The notes: a model not told the origin generated them from the sequence alone. A stretch of 64,000 nt of DNA from Hydrangea macrophylla (GCA_033977485.1 CM066984.1:48968600-49032599); one strand, 5' to 3'. Positions 51,478 to 63,300 are shown, counted from the first letter of the stretch. Translations and numbers: made by a program.

Positions 51478-51775
51478 TGTAGACACCCCATTTTGTCGGC
51501 TATCAGATTTAGGAGACCCATAGCTTGGTGGTTCACAATGATCGTAAAAGACTCAAAAGGACTCTCGGAAGTCAGCTCTATCCCTCAGAATGCTCAGAAT
51601 GACCAAAATGCCCTTGAAAGTCCGAAAACTCCCAGATTTGGTCCCAAAGTTCTGAAAACATGCTACGTCGTAAGAAAAGTGATAAATGAGTTTTTAAATA
51701 AAACCGGAAGAAATCGTCAGCTCCCAGAGACCCCCGGAAGTCCCGGAAGTTCCCCGAAAGTCCCCGTTGATCGGC

Positions 51776-51995
51776 TTGACCAAGGTTTGACCAGGTTTGA
51801 CCAGAGTTTGACCAAGTTTGACCAAGTTTGACCGAAATTGTCTGAATTCACCAGAACCATTCTAAATCATGAGAAAAGTATTAAAACAAGTTCCAAAAGG
51901 AAATCGAGCGAAAACATCAGCTCCTGGGAGCTCCCAGAGGTTCCCAGAACTTCCCGGGAATCCCCGGTTTGACCGGTTTGACCAAGATTTGACTT
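51776..51995 (+). promoter_or_regulatory. W-box-like TTGAC array in Tat LTR
   Basis: Six TTGACC cores within 51776-51834, spaced about 9-11 bp, and three more TTGAC cores (two TTGACC, one TTGACT) at 51967-51995. TTGAC(C/T) is the core bound by plant WRKY factors. About 560-780 bp upstream of the TATA box, in presumed U3. Confidence 0.6.
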
Positions 51996-52353
51996 TGGAA
52001 TCGGGGCACCGAAACAATTTTCAAATATTTTTCATGGATGCTAGAGGTCAACAGCTTTCCAACGGTATATCGCACATAATTTCTGGATTTAAAACGAATT
52101 TATTATGAATTTCCAAAGGCGAAAAAGGCGATCAAATCGGCTTTTATCGCGAATACCGCAAAACTTTTCAAAGTGACCTATCCCCGAACTATTTTTTATG
52201 TAAAGTAGACTCCATTACCTTTCCAACGGTATATCACAACCTCGATTTGGAGTTCGTACACATTTTCTGTGAATTTTGGACGAAATAGGGCCTTTTCGCG
52301 AATACCGGAACTTCGGGGGGCCTAAACAGCATTATCCAGACGAAGGGAGGAGC

Positions 52354-52414
52354 AGTGCCGCCGCGGCACTGGCCCACTGCCGCCGCGGCAGTGGCCCAGT
52401 GCCGCCGCGGCACT
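52354..52414. repeat. Three GC-rich hairpins in 22-bp period
   Basis: 17-bp hairpins at 52354-52370, 52376-52392 and 52398-52414, separated by GGCCC. Arms AGTGCC/GGCACT in the first and third, ACTGCC/GGCAGT in the second; the loop GCCGC is constant. The second copy swaps one base pair on both arms. Confidence 0.85.
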
Positions 52415-52558
52415 CCCCTCCAGAACAGTAAGTTTTTGTAAATACTTTTGTGGTCCCATTTTGATTAATTAAAATCCAAAACGACGTGGTTTCATGATTT
52501 CAGATGTTTGGGACCAATGGGAGTACTTTCTAAATCCCAAAAACACCCCAAGTTGGCC

Positions 52559-52565
52559 TATATAA
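52559..52565 (+). promoter_or_regulatory. TATA box of the Tat-like LTR
   Basis: TATATAA followed by ACACCCCATTACTCC; transcription would start near 52590, making U3 ~1.1 kb and R-U5 ~2.2 kb. A CCAAT element sits ~45 bp upstream (52513). Confidence 0.6.
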
Positions 52566-54791
52566 ACACCCCATTACTCCTCATTTTGGAGGGGAGTCAA
52601 ATGCAAGTTTAGAGAAAGTTTGGGAGAGAAAGTGTAGAGATAAGGTTAGAGTGGAGAGAAAAGAAGCTTTCTTCTTTGATTTTTCAAAACAAAAGTGAGT
52701 TCTAACTTTGTTTTTACTTCATTACTTCCATTTACTTCAACATTCAATACTCCCAACCACCATTTTAGTGAGCATTCAAGAGTGTGGAAGCTTCTTCCAT
52801 GTCTAGTGTCATTACATATGAGTGATACACCAATCTACAAGTCTCATGCTTCATGAATATCATCTATTGATTATCATCTACTTGCTTGATTATATATATG
52901 TTCATCTCTCTTTATCTCATTTCTTTTTCTTTTCTTTATTTACTTACTAGTTCATCATCATCTAAGTGATGACATGAAGTTTGGGGTGAGTGAATCCTTA
53001 TGGATAGTAGCTCTTGACCTCAAAAACATGTTTGATAGATGATGATCATAACCTCAATACTTCCAAGGTATTCTTGGAATGTATTGAAGTTATGCCCAAA
53101 AATAAAATAAATCTCTCCAACAATCTTGGAGGTTCTTAAATGATGAGTTTGATGTAGGTATTCTAAGTGGCTATGATCCTTATTGAGTGTTGAAAACATG
53201 TTTTCAAAACATCTATTTCAAAACCCCTCTCAATCCCTCTCATTTGGTTTCAAGAAACAAAACTTTGTTTTCTCCAAAATCTTCAAAACAATGAGTCAAA
53301 ACAGTGAGTGAGTTGAGTTCAAAGATTTTTCTAGAACACAATACTCAACATATGGATACAAGGCCACTTGGAAAGTCTTCCTAACTCATTGGAGAACACC
53401 CATGATTTTTGGTTTGACTTGGAAGTACTTGGAAATGATCCATTTGGGTCCCAACATTCCTTCCAAACATTCTGTTTTTGCTATCACAGCAGCTAGGTCA
53501 ACTTACGACCTCTTTTCCAGAAAACTTTTCCAAACGGGGTGGTTCTAACTTATTTTTCCTTTAAAATTCAATGTCTTAGGAAACTTTCTGTATAAAACGG
53601 GCCTCTAGATCATGCTTTTTCATTTTCTAAGATTTTCTAACATTTCAGACGACAGTACGAACTCTGTTTCTGAGTGACCTCTATTGTTTATGTAATTTCT
53701 CTCAATCTGTGATAGCTATTCAAGATTGGCATTTTGGGTTGTGTTCTAGAAACAATAAGGAACATCTCCATAAAAAATCATGCATTGAAAACATTCCTAA
53801 CCCCTCTTTTCAAATTCCAAAAGATCATCCTACTGTTCTGTCCACTATTCATAGCAAGTACACTTTAACTTTCATTCTTTGATTTGAGGCTTATATGCAT
53901 TCCAAATTAGTTCATATCTTAGGAAGTGGTTCATACTACATTTGTATATATCCCATGTTGATTTCATTCATTCATTCTTTCCCATTTTAGACTTCTAAGC
54001 CATTCTAGAAATCCATGTACACAAAACACACTACAACCTTTGCACATTTTTAAATACATACATTGCATTCATGCAAGATTTGGGGTTTTTTGTAACTCTT
54101 AATCTAAGGAGATTATAAGGAATGAACTCGATCACTCGTTCATGCTTCCCCTTGGTCTATTCATCCTTTCTCATCCGTCCCGGGGATTGAGAGGTCTTCT
54201 TTTATCAAAGAATAACATGCATCATTCTAGCCTTGCTAAGCATATTTTGATTTCTTTGCTTATTTGTTTCAATAACAATTCATGTCCCCCTTTAGATTAG
54301 GAAGTCTTGATTATTTGATACATGATTAGACGATCTTTCCTAGGTTTATTTGTGTGATCTTTCACTTTACATTGCATGATATTTGGCTTAGATCTTATGA
54401 ATGATATCTTATCTTTTGATCTTCCAATTTCAAGTTTTCTTATGTGATGTAATATACTACAATAGTATTAATTGTCGAACCAAACATAGTATAAGATGAT
54501 TATTTGGATGCTAATTGAGGCCCGTCAAAAGACGGGGCGAGTTGAGGGTGTTTTAGTCGCGACAAAGGCTCCTTCCTCTCTCGTACCAAAACCCCGAACC
54601 AAGTTCTTTGGTTATGAAGGGCCGGTGCCCTTATCCGCTTGGGTGAGTCGAAATTAGGTTTCTTGGTTCCTTAAAGACCAAGTGGCGACTCTGTATCTGT
54701 TTTCAACAGACCTATTTTCTTTCTTTGATTCAAATCAATTTCAAAACAATCTCAAACAAGAGAAGTGGTCCGAAGCCCGGTATCCACAATC

Positions 54792-54809
54792 TGGCGACTC
54801 CACTGGGGA
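54792..54809 (+). other. Primer-binding site of the Tat-like element
   Basis: TGGCGACTCCACTGGGGA directly after the LTR, the form usual for Tat-lineage elements. The priming tRNA is probably an Arg- or Asp-type isoacceptor, but I cannot settle which by eye. Confidence 0.7.
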
Positions 54810-56028
54810 TTTTTATTTTAATAACAAAATAATACAGAGGTTTGACTCATAAGAAGCATCCTTCAAAACATCTTTTTACTGTGTTTGGTTCACCACATTG
54901 CACTCTTGCATTTCCCCCCTCCGACTGTGTCTGAAACGCGGCGCTGACATTGTTCAGGTCTTGCTGTGCCAGGGCACAAGTCACCGTTGATACTGTACCT
55001 TCCAAGGTATATAAAAAAGAGTAAAAACCTCCGTACTGTCTCCCTGACGGTATATTGGAACTCTCGTCAACGGACCCTCTTTGACTAAACCTAGCCTTTG
55101 CATATAGATTCCTGTAGAACCTTTCATAGGACTGTTCATTTATCTTTTCAGATAGGACAACGTGATATAACTGCTATATGCCCTGCTGGGATTACCTGAG
55201 CGATGTAGACGCTTATGTGACATAGAACAGAACCTCTTTCTTATGATTCCCAAGGCAATCACTCACATGTGGTCACATTGAGTTGACCTGCCTAAGCATC
55301 ATGACAAGGATGTCTGCTCCATGCTCGCAAAGATATACACCGCAAGCCTTGTTTGTCGGTCTTGAGACATAGGAGTATGAAAACCTGCTAGAAAGTATGA
55401 TCACTATAACCATATTAACCAGTTTCCCCAGAAACTCTGTCCAGATATCCCAGATATAACCATATTAACCAGTTTCCCCAGAAACTCTGTCCAGATATCC
55501 CAGATATGACCACATTAACCAGTTTCCCCCAGAAACTCTGTCCAAATATCCCAGATATAACCATATTAACCAGTTTCCCCAGAAACTCTGTCCAGATATC
55601 CCAGATATAACCACATTAACCAGTTTCTCCCAGAAACTCTGTCCAAAATTTCCGAAGTATCTTGGAAATCCATGTTATCTCTTGGTGATCATACTAGAAA
55701 GTAAGGTTAGCACACTCTGTATGGCTAGGACCTTATTTGTTTAGCTGCTATCTGTTAGAAATAGGAGCATCATATAGATTAGGGCTTACATCCGCATGTT
55801 TGTCCCATTTGCATGCACCATTCCCCATCAATTTGCACGCACTGTTTCGAGTCGGTCCACATCACTATCTTTGTCTGCCTAGAGTCGCCACTGTCAAAGA
55901 TCTAATCTAGTCCTTTCAAAATCTGTCAGGTCAGTATAGATTCCCAAGGGCAGCAGTCAGGGTCTTATTCGTGGGTCAGGAGTTCGGATAATCGGTTAAT
56001 CAGAATCAGTCCGACAGCTTACGTCAGC
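54810..56028 (+). other. Tat-like leader
   Basis: 1.2 kb between primer site and gag, no gene seen. It contains a five-copy 50-bp repeat (55406-55655) and a final purine-rich stretch before the ATG. No extra upstream ORF, as Ogre-type elements have, was found. Confidence 0.7.
55406..55655 (+). repeat. Five tandem 50/51-bp repeats with internal stem
   Basis: Copies begin at 55406, 55456, 55506, 55557 and 55607. Each has ATTAACC, then AGTTTC-N4/5-GAAACT (a 6-bp stem) and CTCTGTCCA. Copies 3 and 5 have an extra loop C; the stem is unchanged in all five. The last copy is diverged at its end. Confidence 0.9.
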
Positions 56029-57442
56029 ATGAATAGGGAAGAGTTGGAAAACAAGGTTACTGAATTGGAAGAACTGAAGCAGCAACAGCCGCGACCTCCG
56101 CCCGAGTTTCCGCCACCAGGGTTTGAACCTCCTCTACATGAGAATAATGGGGAGGAAAACTGGTTTCAAGGGGCCCCACCGCTTACGTATGAGAAGAAGC
56201 TCCAAGAAAAACTGGACAAGGTTGACAAACTGGAAAGCGTACTCAGGAAAAGCAAGGGTATCGATGATTACATGTTAGATCTGGAAGGCCTCTTCGAGCC
56301 TGTCAAGCTGAAACTGCCAGAGAATTTCAAAATGCCTGCCATCGATCGCTTTGATGGAACGGGAAACCCGAAAAGCCACGTGAAGCTATGTATGAGTATC
56401 TTCCAGTCCATGGGTTGCACCCACGAGCACATTGCGATGCTATTCCCGCAAACTCTGGCAAAATCTGCACTATCGTGGTTCCTAACCTTGGAAGCCTCCA
56501 AAACCCGGGCCTGGGAGGACATTGTTCGAGTCTTCGTCGATCATTACTCTTACAATCAAGAGCTGGACGTCACCGTCAGGGATTTGGAGACAACCCGGCA
56601 AAGCAACAATGAATCCTTCGCTGCATTTCTGAGCAGATGGAGGAACAAGGTAGCCCAAATGACCCACCGGCCAATCGAGAAAGAACAGGTAAGGATGCTC
56701 ATCCGGAATCTGCAGCCGCTCTATCATGAGAAATTATTCTACCAGTCCATCTCCACCTTTGAGGAGTTGTTTGAAGTCGGAACCCGAATCGAAGATGCTA
56801 TCAGGGAGGGGAAGATCAAAAAGGAAGACCCTCCGAGTCAGCCAAGAAGGCCCAACTACTCCCGGAATCCCCCGGATGTCAATGCCTTTAGCGGCCAACC
56901 CATGACATATCCTCCAAGGCCATACCAACCCTCCAACCAGGCAAATTCTTCCAACCGCCCTTTCCAGAAAAAGCCCCTTCGCAGTTTTGCCAAGCTAGAA
57001 ATCTCTCTCTCCTCAGCCCTAGATCGCCTCCTCAAAAAAGGCCATCTCCAATTACTCCAGCCTCGAAATACCCCGCTCCCGCCTAACTGCGATATGTCCA
57101 AGCGATGTACTTACCACCAAGCCCCCGGCCATAACACTGATGATTGCATGCGCCTCCGCCACGACATCCAAGACCTCATCGACCAGAATGTCATCGAGCC
57201 GCCACCAAAGCAGCCTCATATCACCCAAAATCCCCTACCAAACCACCAAAATGTCAACCTCATTGAGTCCAGTCCCGTACCCTTCAACCCTGCTACTTAT
57301 ATCACCCCCCTAGGACAACCCTTGCTTTACATTGACATCCCGGATTCTGAGGGGATTCATTTGATCGAAGGGGAGAATGACGAGTGGCAGCAGCAGCTTG
57401 ACGACGAGCAGGACTTGTTCTTCCTGGAAGAGCATGACCTAG
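56029..57442 (+). pseudogene. Tat-like gag
   Basis: 471 residues before the interruption. A Glu/Lys-rich, Pro-rich N-terminus; capsid-like region at ~95-265 (IDRFDGTGNPKSHVKLC, ALSWFLTLEASKTRAWED, FLSRWRNKVAQM); a C-X2-H-X4-H-X4-C zinc motif at ~363 (CTYHQAPGHNTDDC); acidic end. The frame reads on into the inserted LTR and stops at 57534, adding ~30 foreign residues. The true frame continues at 60396 in phase. Confidence 0.85.
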
Positions 57443-58193
57443 TGATGAGAATCAAGGAAGCACTTAATGGGCTGAATTGGGCTGATTATAAATGGAGAAT
57501 ACAAGAAGATCAAGGTGGCATTTTTTTGGGTTGATCTTATTAATTGGGCATAAATTTGAAGAAGATAGGGCTGATTATATTTCCTAATCATATTTATGCA
57601 TGTGGAAGAATAATGGGCTGAATATAACTTCCAAGATATGGCTATTTATGTTTTATAGTTGGTAGTTGGGAGTTTGTTCGTGTTTCCATGTGTTTTTAAT
57701 GAGTTAAACTACTTTTTTGTATAAGTCTATGTTAAAAAACGTGGTAGCTTTATTTCCTATGGATGTTCCAACTACTTGCATTTATTTCCTATGGTTGGAG
57801 GGTTGTTCCAACAACTTGCATTTATCCCTATGGTTGGAGGGTTGTTCCAATACTATATATACTCTTTTGTATGGGCAGATTTATATAATGGATTAAACAA
57901 AATTCTGAAGTTGAGCTTTGCTCCTCCCCCTTGTTCTTCACAGAACACAATTTTTGACTTATCAATCAGCCTTTCACATCTGATTGTGGCGTCTTCACAC
58001 ACCATGACTTATCAATCAGCCTTCCGCATCTGATTGTGGCGTCTTCACTAATCTTTGGAATACCCGTGGTTTGCGTCTCTTTATAGGCGTTGGGTCACGG
58101 GTTCACTATCACAACAATCTGATTTTAGCTTTTCTGGGTAAACATGTCAATTTTGTTGTTGGGTCTCAATACAAGTTATTGAGGTTCGCATCA
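57443..58193 (+). repeat. Array LTR 1
   Basis: Contains two tandem duplications: a ~40-bp unit with TATGGTTGGAGGGTTGTTCC at ~57780-57853 and a ~53-bp unit with TGATTGTGGCGTCTTCAC at ~57955-58047. TATA-like tatatata is at ~57853. The first ~90 bp are read in frame from the host gag and end in a stop at 57532-57534. Confidence 0.92.
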
Positions 58194-58540
58194 TTTGGTA
58201 TCAAAGCTCAGGCTCTAAAATCAGATTATCTATCCATTTTGTTTTTGTGTCATCGTGTTCTTAAAAAAAATTATTCTCAAAAAAAAAAAAAAATCTGATC
58301 TTTTTTTTTATGTTCCGTGTCATCGTGTTCTTATAAAAAAAATATTCTGATCGTTGTGTTCTTCATATCTTGTTCTTGTTCATATTCTTATTCTTGTTGT
58401 ATTGTGTCGTGCACAAAGAGTTACCAAAAAAAAAAGTATGATTTTTTTTTCTTGTGTTGAGTCGTGCACTTCAAAAAAAAAAATTATCATGCATTTCCTT
58501 TGCATGGATTCGAGGACGAATCCTTTGAAGAGAGGGAGAA
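58194..58540 (+). other. Array internal region 1: primer site, remnant, polypurine tract
   Basis: TGGTATCAAAGC at 58196-58207 (one mismatch to the usual initiator-Met primer site), several A and T runs, GGATTCGAGGACGAATCC (a self-complementary relic of the pol end) at ~58506-58523, and the polypurine tract GAAGAGAGGGAGAA at 58527-58540. Confidence 0.85.
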
Positions 58541-59291
58541 TGATGAGAATCAAGGAAGCACTTAATGGGCTGAATTGGGCTGATTATAAATGGAGAATAC
58601 AAGAAGATCAAGGTGGCATTTTTTTGGGTTGATCTTATTAATTGGGCATAAATTTGAAGAAGATAGGGCTGATTATATTTCCTAATCATATTTATGCATG
58701 TGGAAGAATAATGGGCTGAATATAACTTCCAAGATATGGCTATTTATGTTTTATAGTTGGTAGTTGGGAGTTTGTTCGTGTTTCCATGTGTTTTTAATGA
58801 GTTAAACTACTTTTTTGTATAAGTCTATGTTAAAAAACGTGGTAGCTTTATTTCCTATGGATGTTCCAACTACTTGCATTTATTTCCTATGGTTGGAGGG
58901 TTGTTCCAACAACTTGCATTTATCCCTATGGTTGGAGGGTTGTTCCAATACTATATATACTCTTTTGTATGGGCAGATTTATATAATGGATTAAACAAAA
59001 TTCTGAAGTTGAGCTTTGCTCCTCCCCCTTGTTCTTCACAGAACACAATTTTTGACTTATCAATCAGCCTTTCACATCTGATTGTGGCGTCTTCACACAC
59101 CATGACTTATCAATCAGCCTTCCGCATCTGATTGTGGCGTCTTCACTAATCTTTGGAATACCCGTGGTTTGCGTCTCTTTATAGGCGTTGGGTCACGGGT
59201 TCACTATCACAACAATCTGATTTTAGCTTTTCTGGGTAAACATGTCAATTTTGTTGTTGGGTCTCAATACAAGTTATTGAGGTTCGCATCA
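58541..59291 (+). repeat. Array LTR 2
   Basis: Same length as LTR 1 and apparently identical by eye. Shared by both units of the array. Confidence 0.92.
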
Positions 59292-59639
59292 TTTGGTATC
59301 AAAGCTCAGGCTCTAAAATCAGATTATCTATCCATTTTGTTTTAGTGTCATCGTGTTCTTAAAAAAAATTATTCTCAAAAAAAAAAAAAAATCTGATCTT
59401 TTTTTTTATGTTCCGTGTCATCGTGTTCTTATAAAAAAAATATTCTGATCGTTGTGTTCTTCATATCTTGTTCTTGTTCGTATTCTTATTCTTGTTGTAT
59501 TGTGTCGTGCACAAAGAGTTACCAAAAAAAAAAGTATGATTTTTTTTTTCTTGTGTTGAGTCGTGCACTTCAAAAAAAAAAATTATCATGCATTTCCTTT
59601 GCATGGATTCGAGGACGAATCCTTTGAAGAGAGGGAGAA
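59292..59639 (+). other. Array internal region 2
   Basis: Primer site 59294-59305, polypurine tract 59626-59639. Differs from internal region 1 at only a few bases (for example TTTAGTGTC for TTTTTGTGTC, CGTATTC for CATATTC, one T-run length). Confidence 0.85.
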
Positions 59640-60390
59640 TGATGAGAATCAAGGAAGCACTTAATGGGCTGAATTGGGCTGATTATAAATGGAGAATACA
59701 AGAAGATCAAGGTGGCATTTTTTTGGGTTGATCTTATTAATTGGGCATAAATTTGAAGAAGATAGGGCTGATTATATTTCCTAATCATATTTATGCATGT
59801 GGAAGAATAATGGGCTGAATATAACTTCCAAGATATGGCTATTTATGTTTTATAGTTGGTAGTTGGGAGTTTGTTCATGTTTCCATGTGTTTTTAATGAG
59901 TTAAACTACTTTTTTGTATAAGTCTATGTTAAAAAACGTGGTAGCTTTATTTCCTATGGATGTTCCAACTACTTGCATTTATTTCCTATGGTTGGAGGGT
60001 TGTTCCAACAACTTGCATTTATCCCTATGGTTGGAGGGTTGTTCCAATACTATATATACTCTTTTGTATGGGCAGATTTATATAATGGATTAAACAAAAT
60101 TCTGAAGTTGAGCTTTGCTCCTCCCCCTTGTTCTTCACAGAACACAATTTTTGACTTATCAATCAGCCTTTCACATCTGATTGTGGCGTCTTCACACACC
60201 ATGACTTATCAATCAGCCTTCCGCATCTGATTGTGGCGTCTTCACTAATCTTTGGAATACCCGTGGTTTGCGTCTCTTTATAGGCGTTGGGTCACGGGTT
60301 CACTATCACAACAATCTGATTTTACCTTTTCTGGGTAAACATGTCAATTTTGTTGTTGGGTCTCAATACAAGTTATTGAGGTTCGCATCA
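59640..60390 (+). repeat. Array LTR 3
   Basis: Differs from LTRs 1 and 2 at about two visible positions (GTTCATGTT for GTTCGTGTT; TTTTACCTTT for TTTTAGCTTT). Followed directly by the right CCTAG duplication. Confidence 0.92.
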
Positions 60391-60395
60391 CCTAG

Positions 60396-63300
60396 GGGCG
60401 GTAGACCTCAAATGGTATGACCCTAACGACGAGAGTGATGCTTCCATCTGGAACGAGCCAGAAAAGCCATTTGTGGGAACGGATTGTGATTGGTTTAAAA
60501 AGGATGGGACTGTAGAAGGGCCTACTCCTGCTGAGATTGATCACCTAACCAGGTCAGGCCGCCATTATCAGCCTCCACAGCCTGCCACCGAAGCCATCGA
60601 AAAAGGTCCAGTTAAAGACAAGGGGAAGGGCAAGATGGATGAGGTCATCGAAGAAGACAATGAGCTGATCAAGCAGCTAAAGAAAACCCAAGCGCATCTC
60701 TCGATGTGGGATATTATGGTGACATCCTATAAGCACAGGCAAGCCGTGTTAAATGCCTTGGCTGGGATTGAAGTCCCCATCGACGCCGCGCCGGAGGACA
60801 TGGTAGCTTTCTTGGGTGCGCTTACCCCCGACCCCATCATTACATTCTCCGATGAGGACCTGCCGCCAGAGGGATCCGCGCATAACAAGGCGTTATACAT
60901 TACTGTGGGATGTAAGGAGCAACAGGTGCTGTTTTGTCTAGTCGATACAGATTCTGCTTTGAATGTTTGTGCCTTAAGAACTGCCACTGCTTTGGGGGTC
61001 AGTATCCTCGACATTACGCCATCTGTGCAATCCGTGAGAGCCTATGACAACACTCGAAGAAATGTGATGGGAACTGTTTCTCTCCAAATCCGGGTAGGAT
61101 CTTTGGTGAGCACCGAGATTTTCCAAGTCATGGACATACCTGCCTCGTTCAATCTGCTAATTGGAAGACCCTGGATTCACGCCAACAAAGCTGTATCATC
61201 CACTGTGCATCAAATGATCAAGTACATTCACGAGAGGGAGGTAAAGATCATCCTCGGTAATAGTTGGGGTAATGAGGCCTTCCCAAATTACGCTCCCATT
61301 TTTGAAGTCCAAATACCTGAGCTGGAAGAAGGAGAAATCGGAGGATTCTTCATGGAAGAAGTTCATGTGATCGAAGACGAAGACCGATTCCCTGAGGTCC
61401 ACTCCGCAGTCGTCAACATTGTCCGTAAGATGAACTACTTCCCCGGAATGGGGTTGGGTCGGCGCCAGCAAGGAATTCGGGAATTCCCGCAGATCAAAGG
61501 GCAACAAGGCACTTTCGGGTTGGGGTACGAGCCCACTGATGAGGACGTCGAGCTACAAAGGCCATGGAAGAAGAGGGTGAAGGGTCTCCCGCCATACCGC
61601 AAGACTTTAAATGGACAATTCGTCAAGGAAGGGGATGATTTCCCTTACTTCGGGTTCCCTGAACCATGGATCCATCGAACCACCGGGAGAAGGCACCCTG
61701 GGCTTGAAATCTTCGCTGACTGCGAGAGGCCCCCATATCAAGACCCGTTCTACCCCGAAGAAGTTGAAAAGACCCCAGAGGAAGACTGGTTAAAATACCT
61801 TGACACTGAGGCGATCAAGAAGATATGGGAGGAATCCACTGAGGAGGAGGAAGAAAAGAGGGCCAAGAGCCAAGATGATCAGATCAAGCCAGCTGAGGAG
61901 GGTCTGAGCAACCAGGCTGTAGAGTCATCTGTCTGTGTCTCCCAATCCCCTATTCCCCCAAAGTCTGTACTACCGGTTATCGAGTCTGTACTGGAGTCGG
62001 CTGCTGTAAGCCCACCACTATCCAATGTAATCACTTCACCTATCATGAATGAAACGAAAGACGATTCTGCTTACTCCTCTGTGTCTGACACTTGTGAATG
62101 CACAGATCCCTCCGAGGATCTCCCAATCGAACTAAAGCAACTAATTGAAAAACCACCTGCTTATGAAATAATCGAAGATACTTTATCAGTTAACTTAGGT
62201 GAAATAGATAATCCACAGATTGTGCAAATTGGCTCAACCCTTAATAAAGAAGAAAAAGAAAAATTAACCCTCTTGCTAAAAGAGTTCAAAGATGTTTTTG
62301 CTTGGTCTTACGAAGACATGCCTGGGGTCGATCCCGACATCGTCCAACATCATATTCCTCTCCTCCCTAATTCTAAACCTGTCAAGCAGAAACTGAGGCG
62401 CATGAGACCGGAATGGGCACTCAAGGTTAAAGAAGAGGTGGAGAAGCAGTTCAAGGCAGGGTTCATCATTGTCACCGAATACCCGGAATGGGTTGCCAAT
62501 ATCGTGCCAGTCCCGAAGAAGGATGGAAAAGTTCGTGTGTGCGTCGACTTTCGTGATCTGAACAAGGCCAGTCCCAAGGATGACTTCCCGCTTCCCCACA
62601 TTGACGTTTTGGTAGATAACACCGCAGGACATGATCTACTGTCTTTCATGGATGGCTTCTCAGGGTATAATCAGATTCTAATGGCGCCAGAAGATCGGGA
62701 AAAGACGACGTTCACCACCCCTTGGGGAACCTACTGTTATAGAGTAATGCCCTTTGGGCTCAAGAACGCGGGGGCAACGTACCAAAGAGCTGCCACCACT
62801 CTGCTGCATGATATGATTCACAAAGAGGTAGAAGTATATGTAGACGACATGATTGTAAAATCCAAGGATAGAGAAGGGCACCTGGTAGCGCTGGAAAAGT
62901 TCTTCGAAAGGTTGCGCAAATACAAGATGAGGCTGAATCCAAAGAAATGCACTTTCGGCGTAACCTCCGGTAAACTCCTGGGTTTTCTCATCACACAAAG
63001 AGGAATAGAGGTGGACCCCTCTAAGATCAAGGCAATCCTCGAAATGACGTCACCACGGAATGAAAAAGAAATAAGGGGGTTCCTCGGAAGAATCCAGTTC
63101 ATTAGCCGCTTCATTTCTAAGCTCACAGCTACATGCGATCCTCTGTTCCGATTGTTGAGAAAAGGGGAGAAGTTCCAATGGGATGACCAATGCCAAGCCG
63201 CTTTCGACAAAATAAAAGCCTACCTTCAAAATCCACCTGTCCTTTCACCACCCACTCCTCATAAGCCCTTATTCCTTTACCTGTCTGTCTCCGAAAATGC

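Larger units (their letters stand above)
51478..54788 (+). repeat. Tat-like 5' LTR, ~3.3 kb
   Basis: Start TGTAGACACC; end taken as TATCCACA three bases before the primer site. No coding sequence seen. U3 contains TTGACC repeats (51776-51995), a GC-rich hairpin triplet (52354-52414) and a TATA box (52559-52565). 52600-54500 is AT-rich with no recognised feature. 54520-54790 has a short CG-rich stretch (GTCAAAAGACGGGGCGAG) and GTGGCGACTCTG, a near copy of the primer site. Without the 3' LTR the boundaries are inferred. Confidence 0.75.
57443..60390 (+). mobile_element. Non-autonomous LTR element as LTR-int-LTR-int-LTR array
   Basis: Three 751-bp LTRs separated by two 347/348-bp internal regions, flanked by one perfect 5-bp duplication CCTAG (57438-57442 and 60391-60395). 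The internal regions hold a primer site, A/T-rich DNA, a trace of pol C-terminus (a codon string DSRTNP) and a polypurine tract, but no gag or pol. LTR ends (TGATGAGAA ... GGTTCGCATCA) and several blocks resemble gypsy-1, so it is a related family. Confidence 0.92.

Noticed and set aside
55406..55655. CRISPR-like array
   Set aside because: The 50-bp units are directly adjacent with no unique spacers, and the context is a plant retrotransposon leader.
57776..58033. An 85-residue ORF repeated identically at 57776, 58874 and 59973
   Set aside because: It lies wholly in the three LTR copies and has no domain; repetition reflects LTR duplication, not a gene family.
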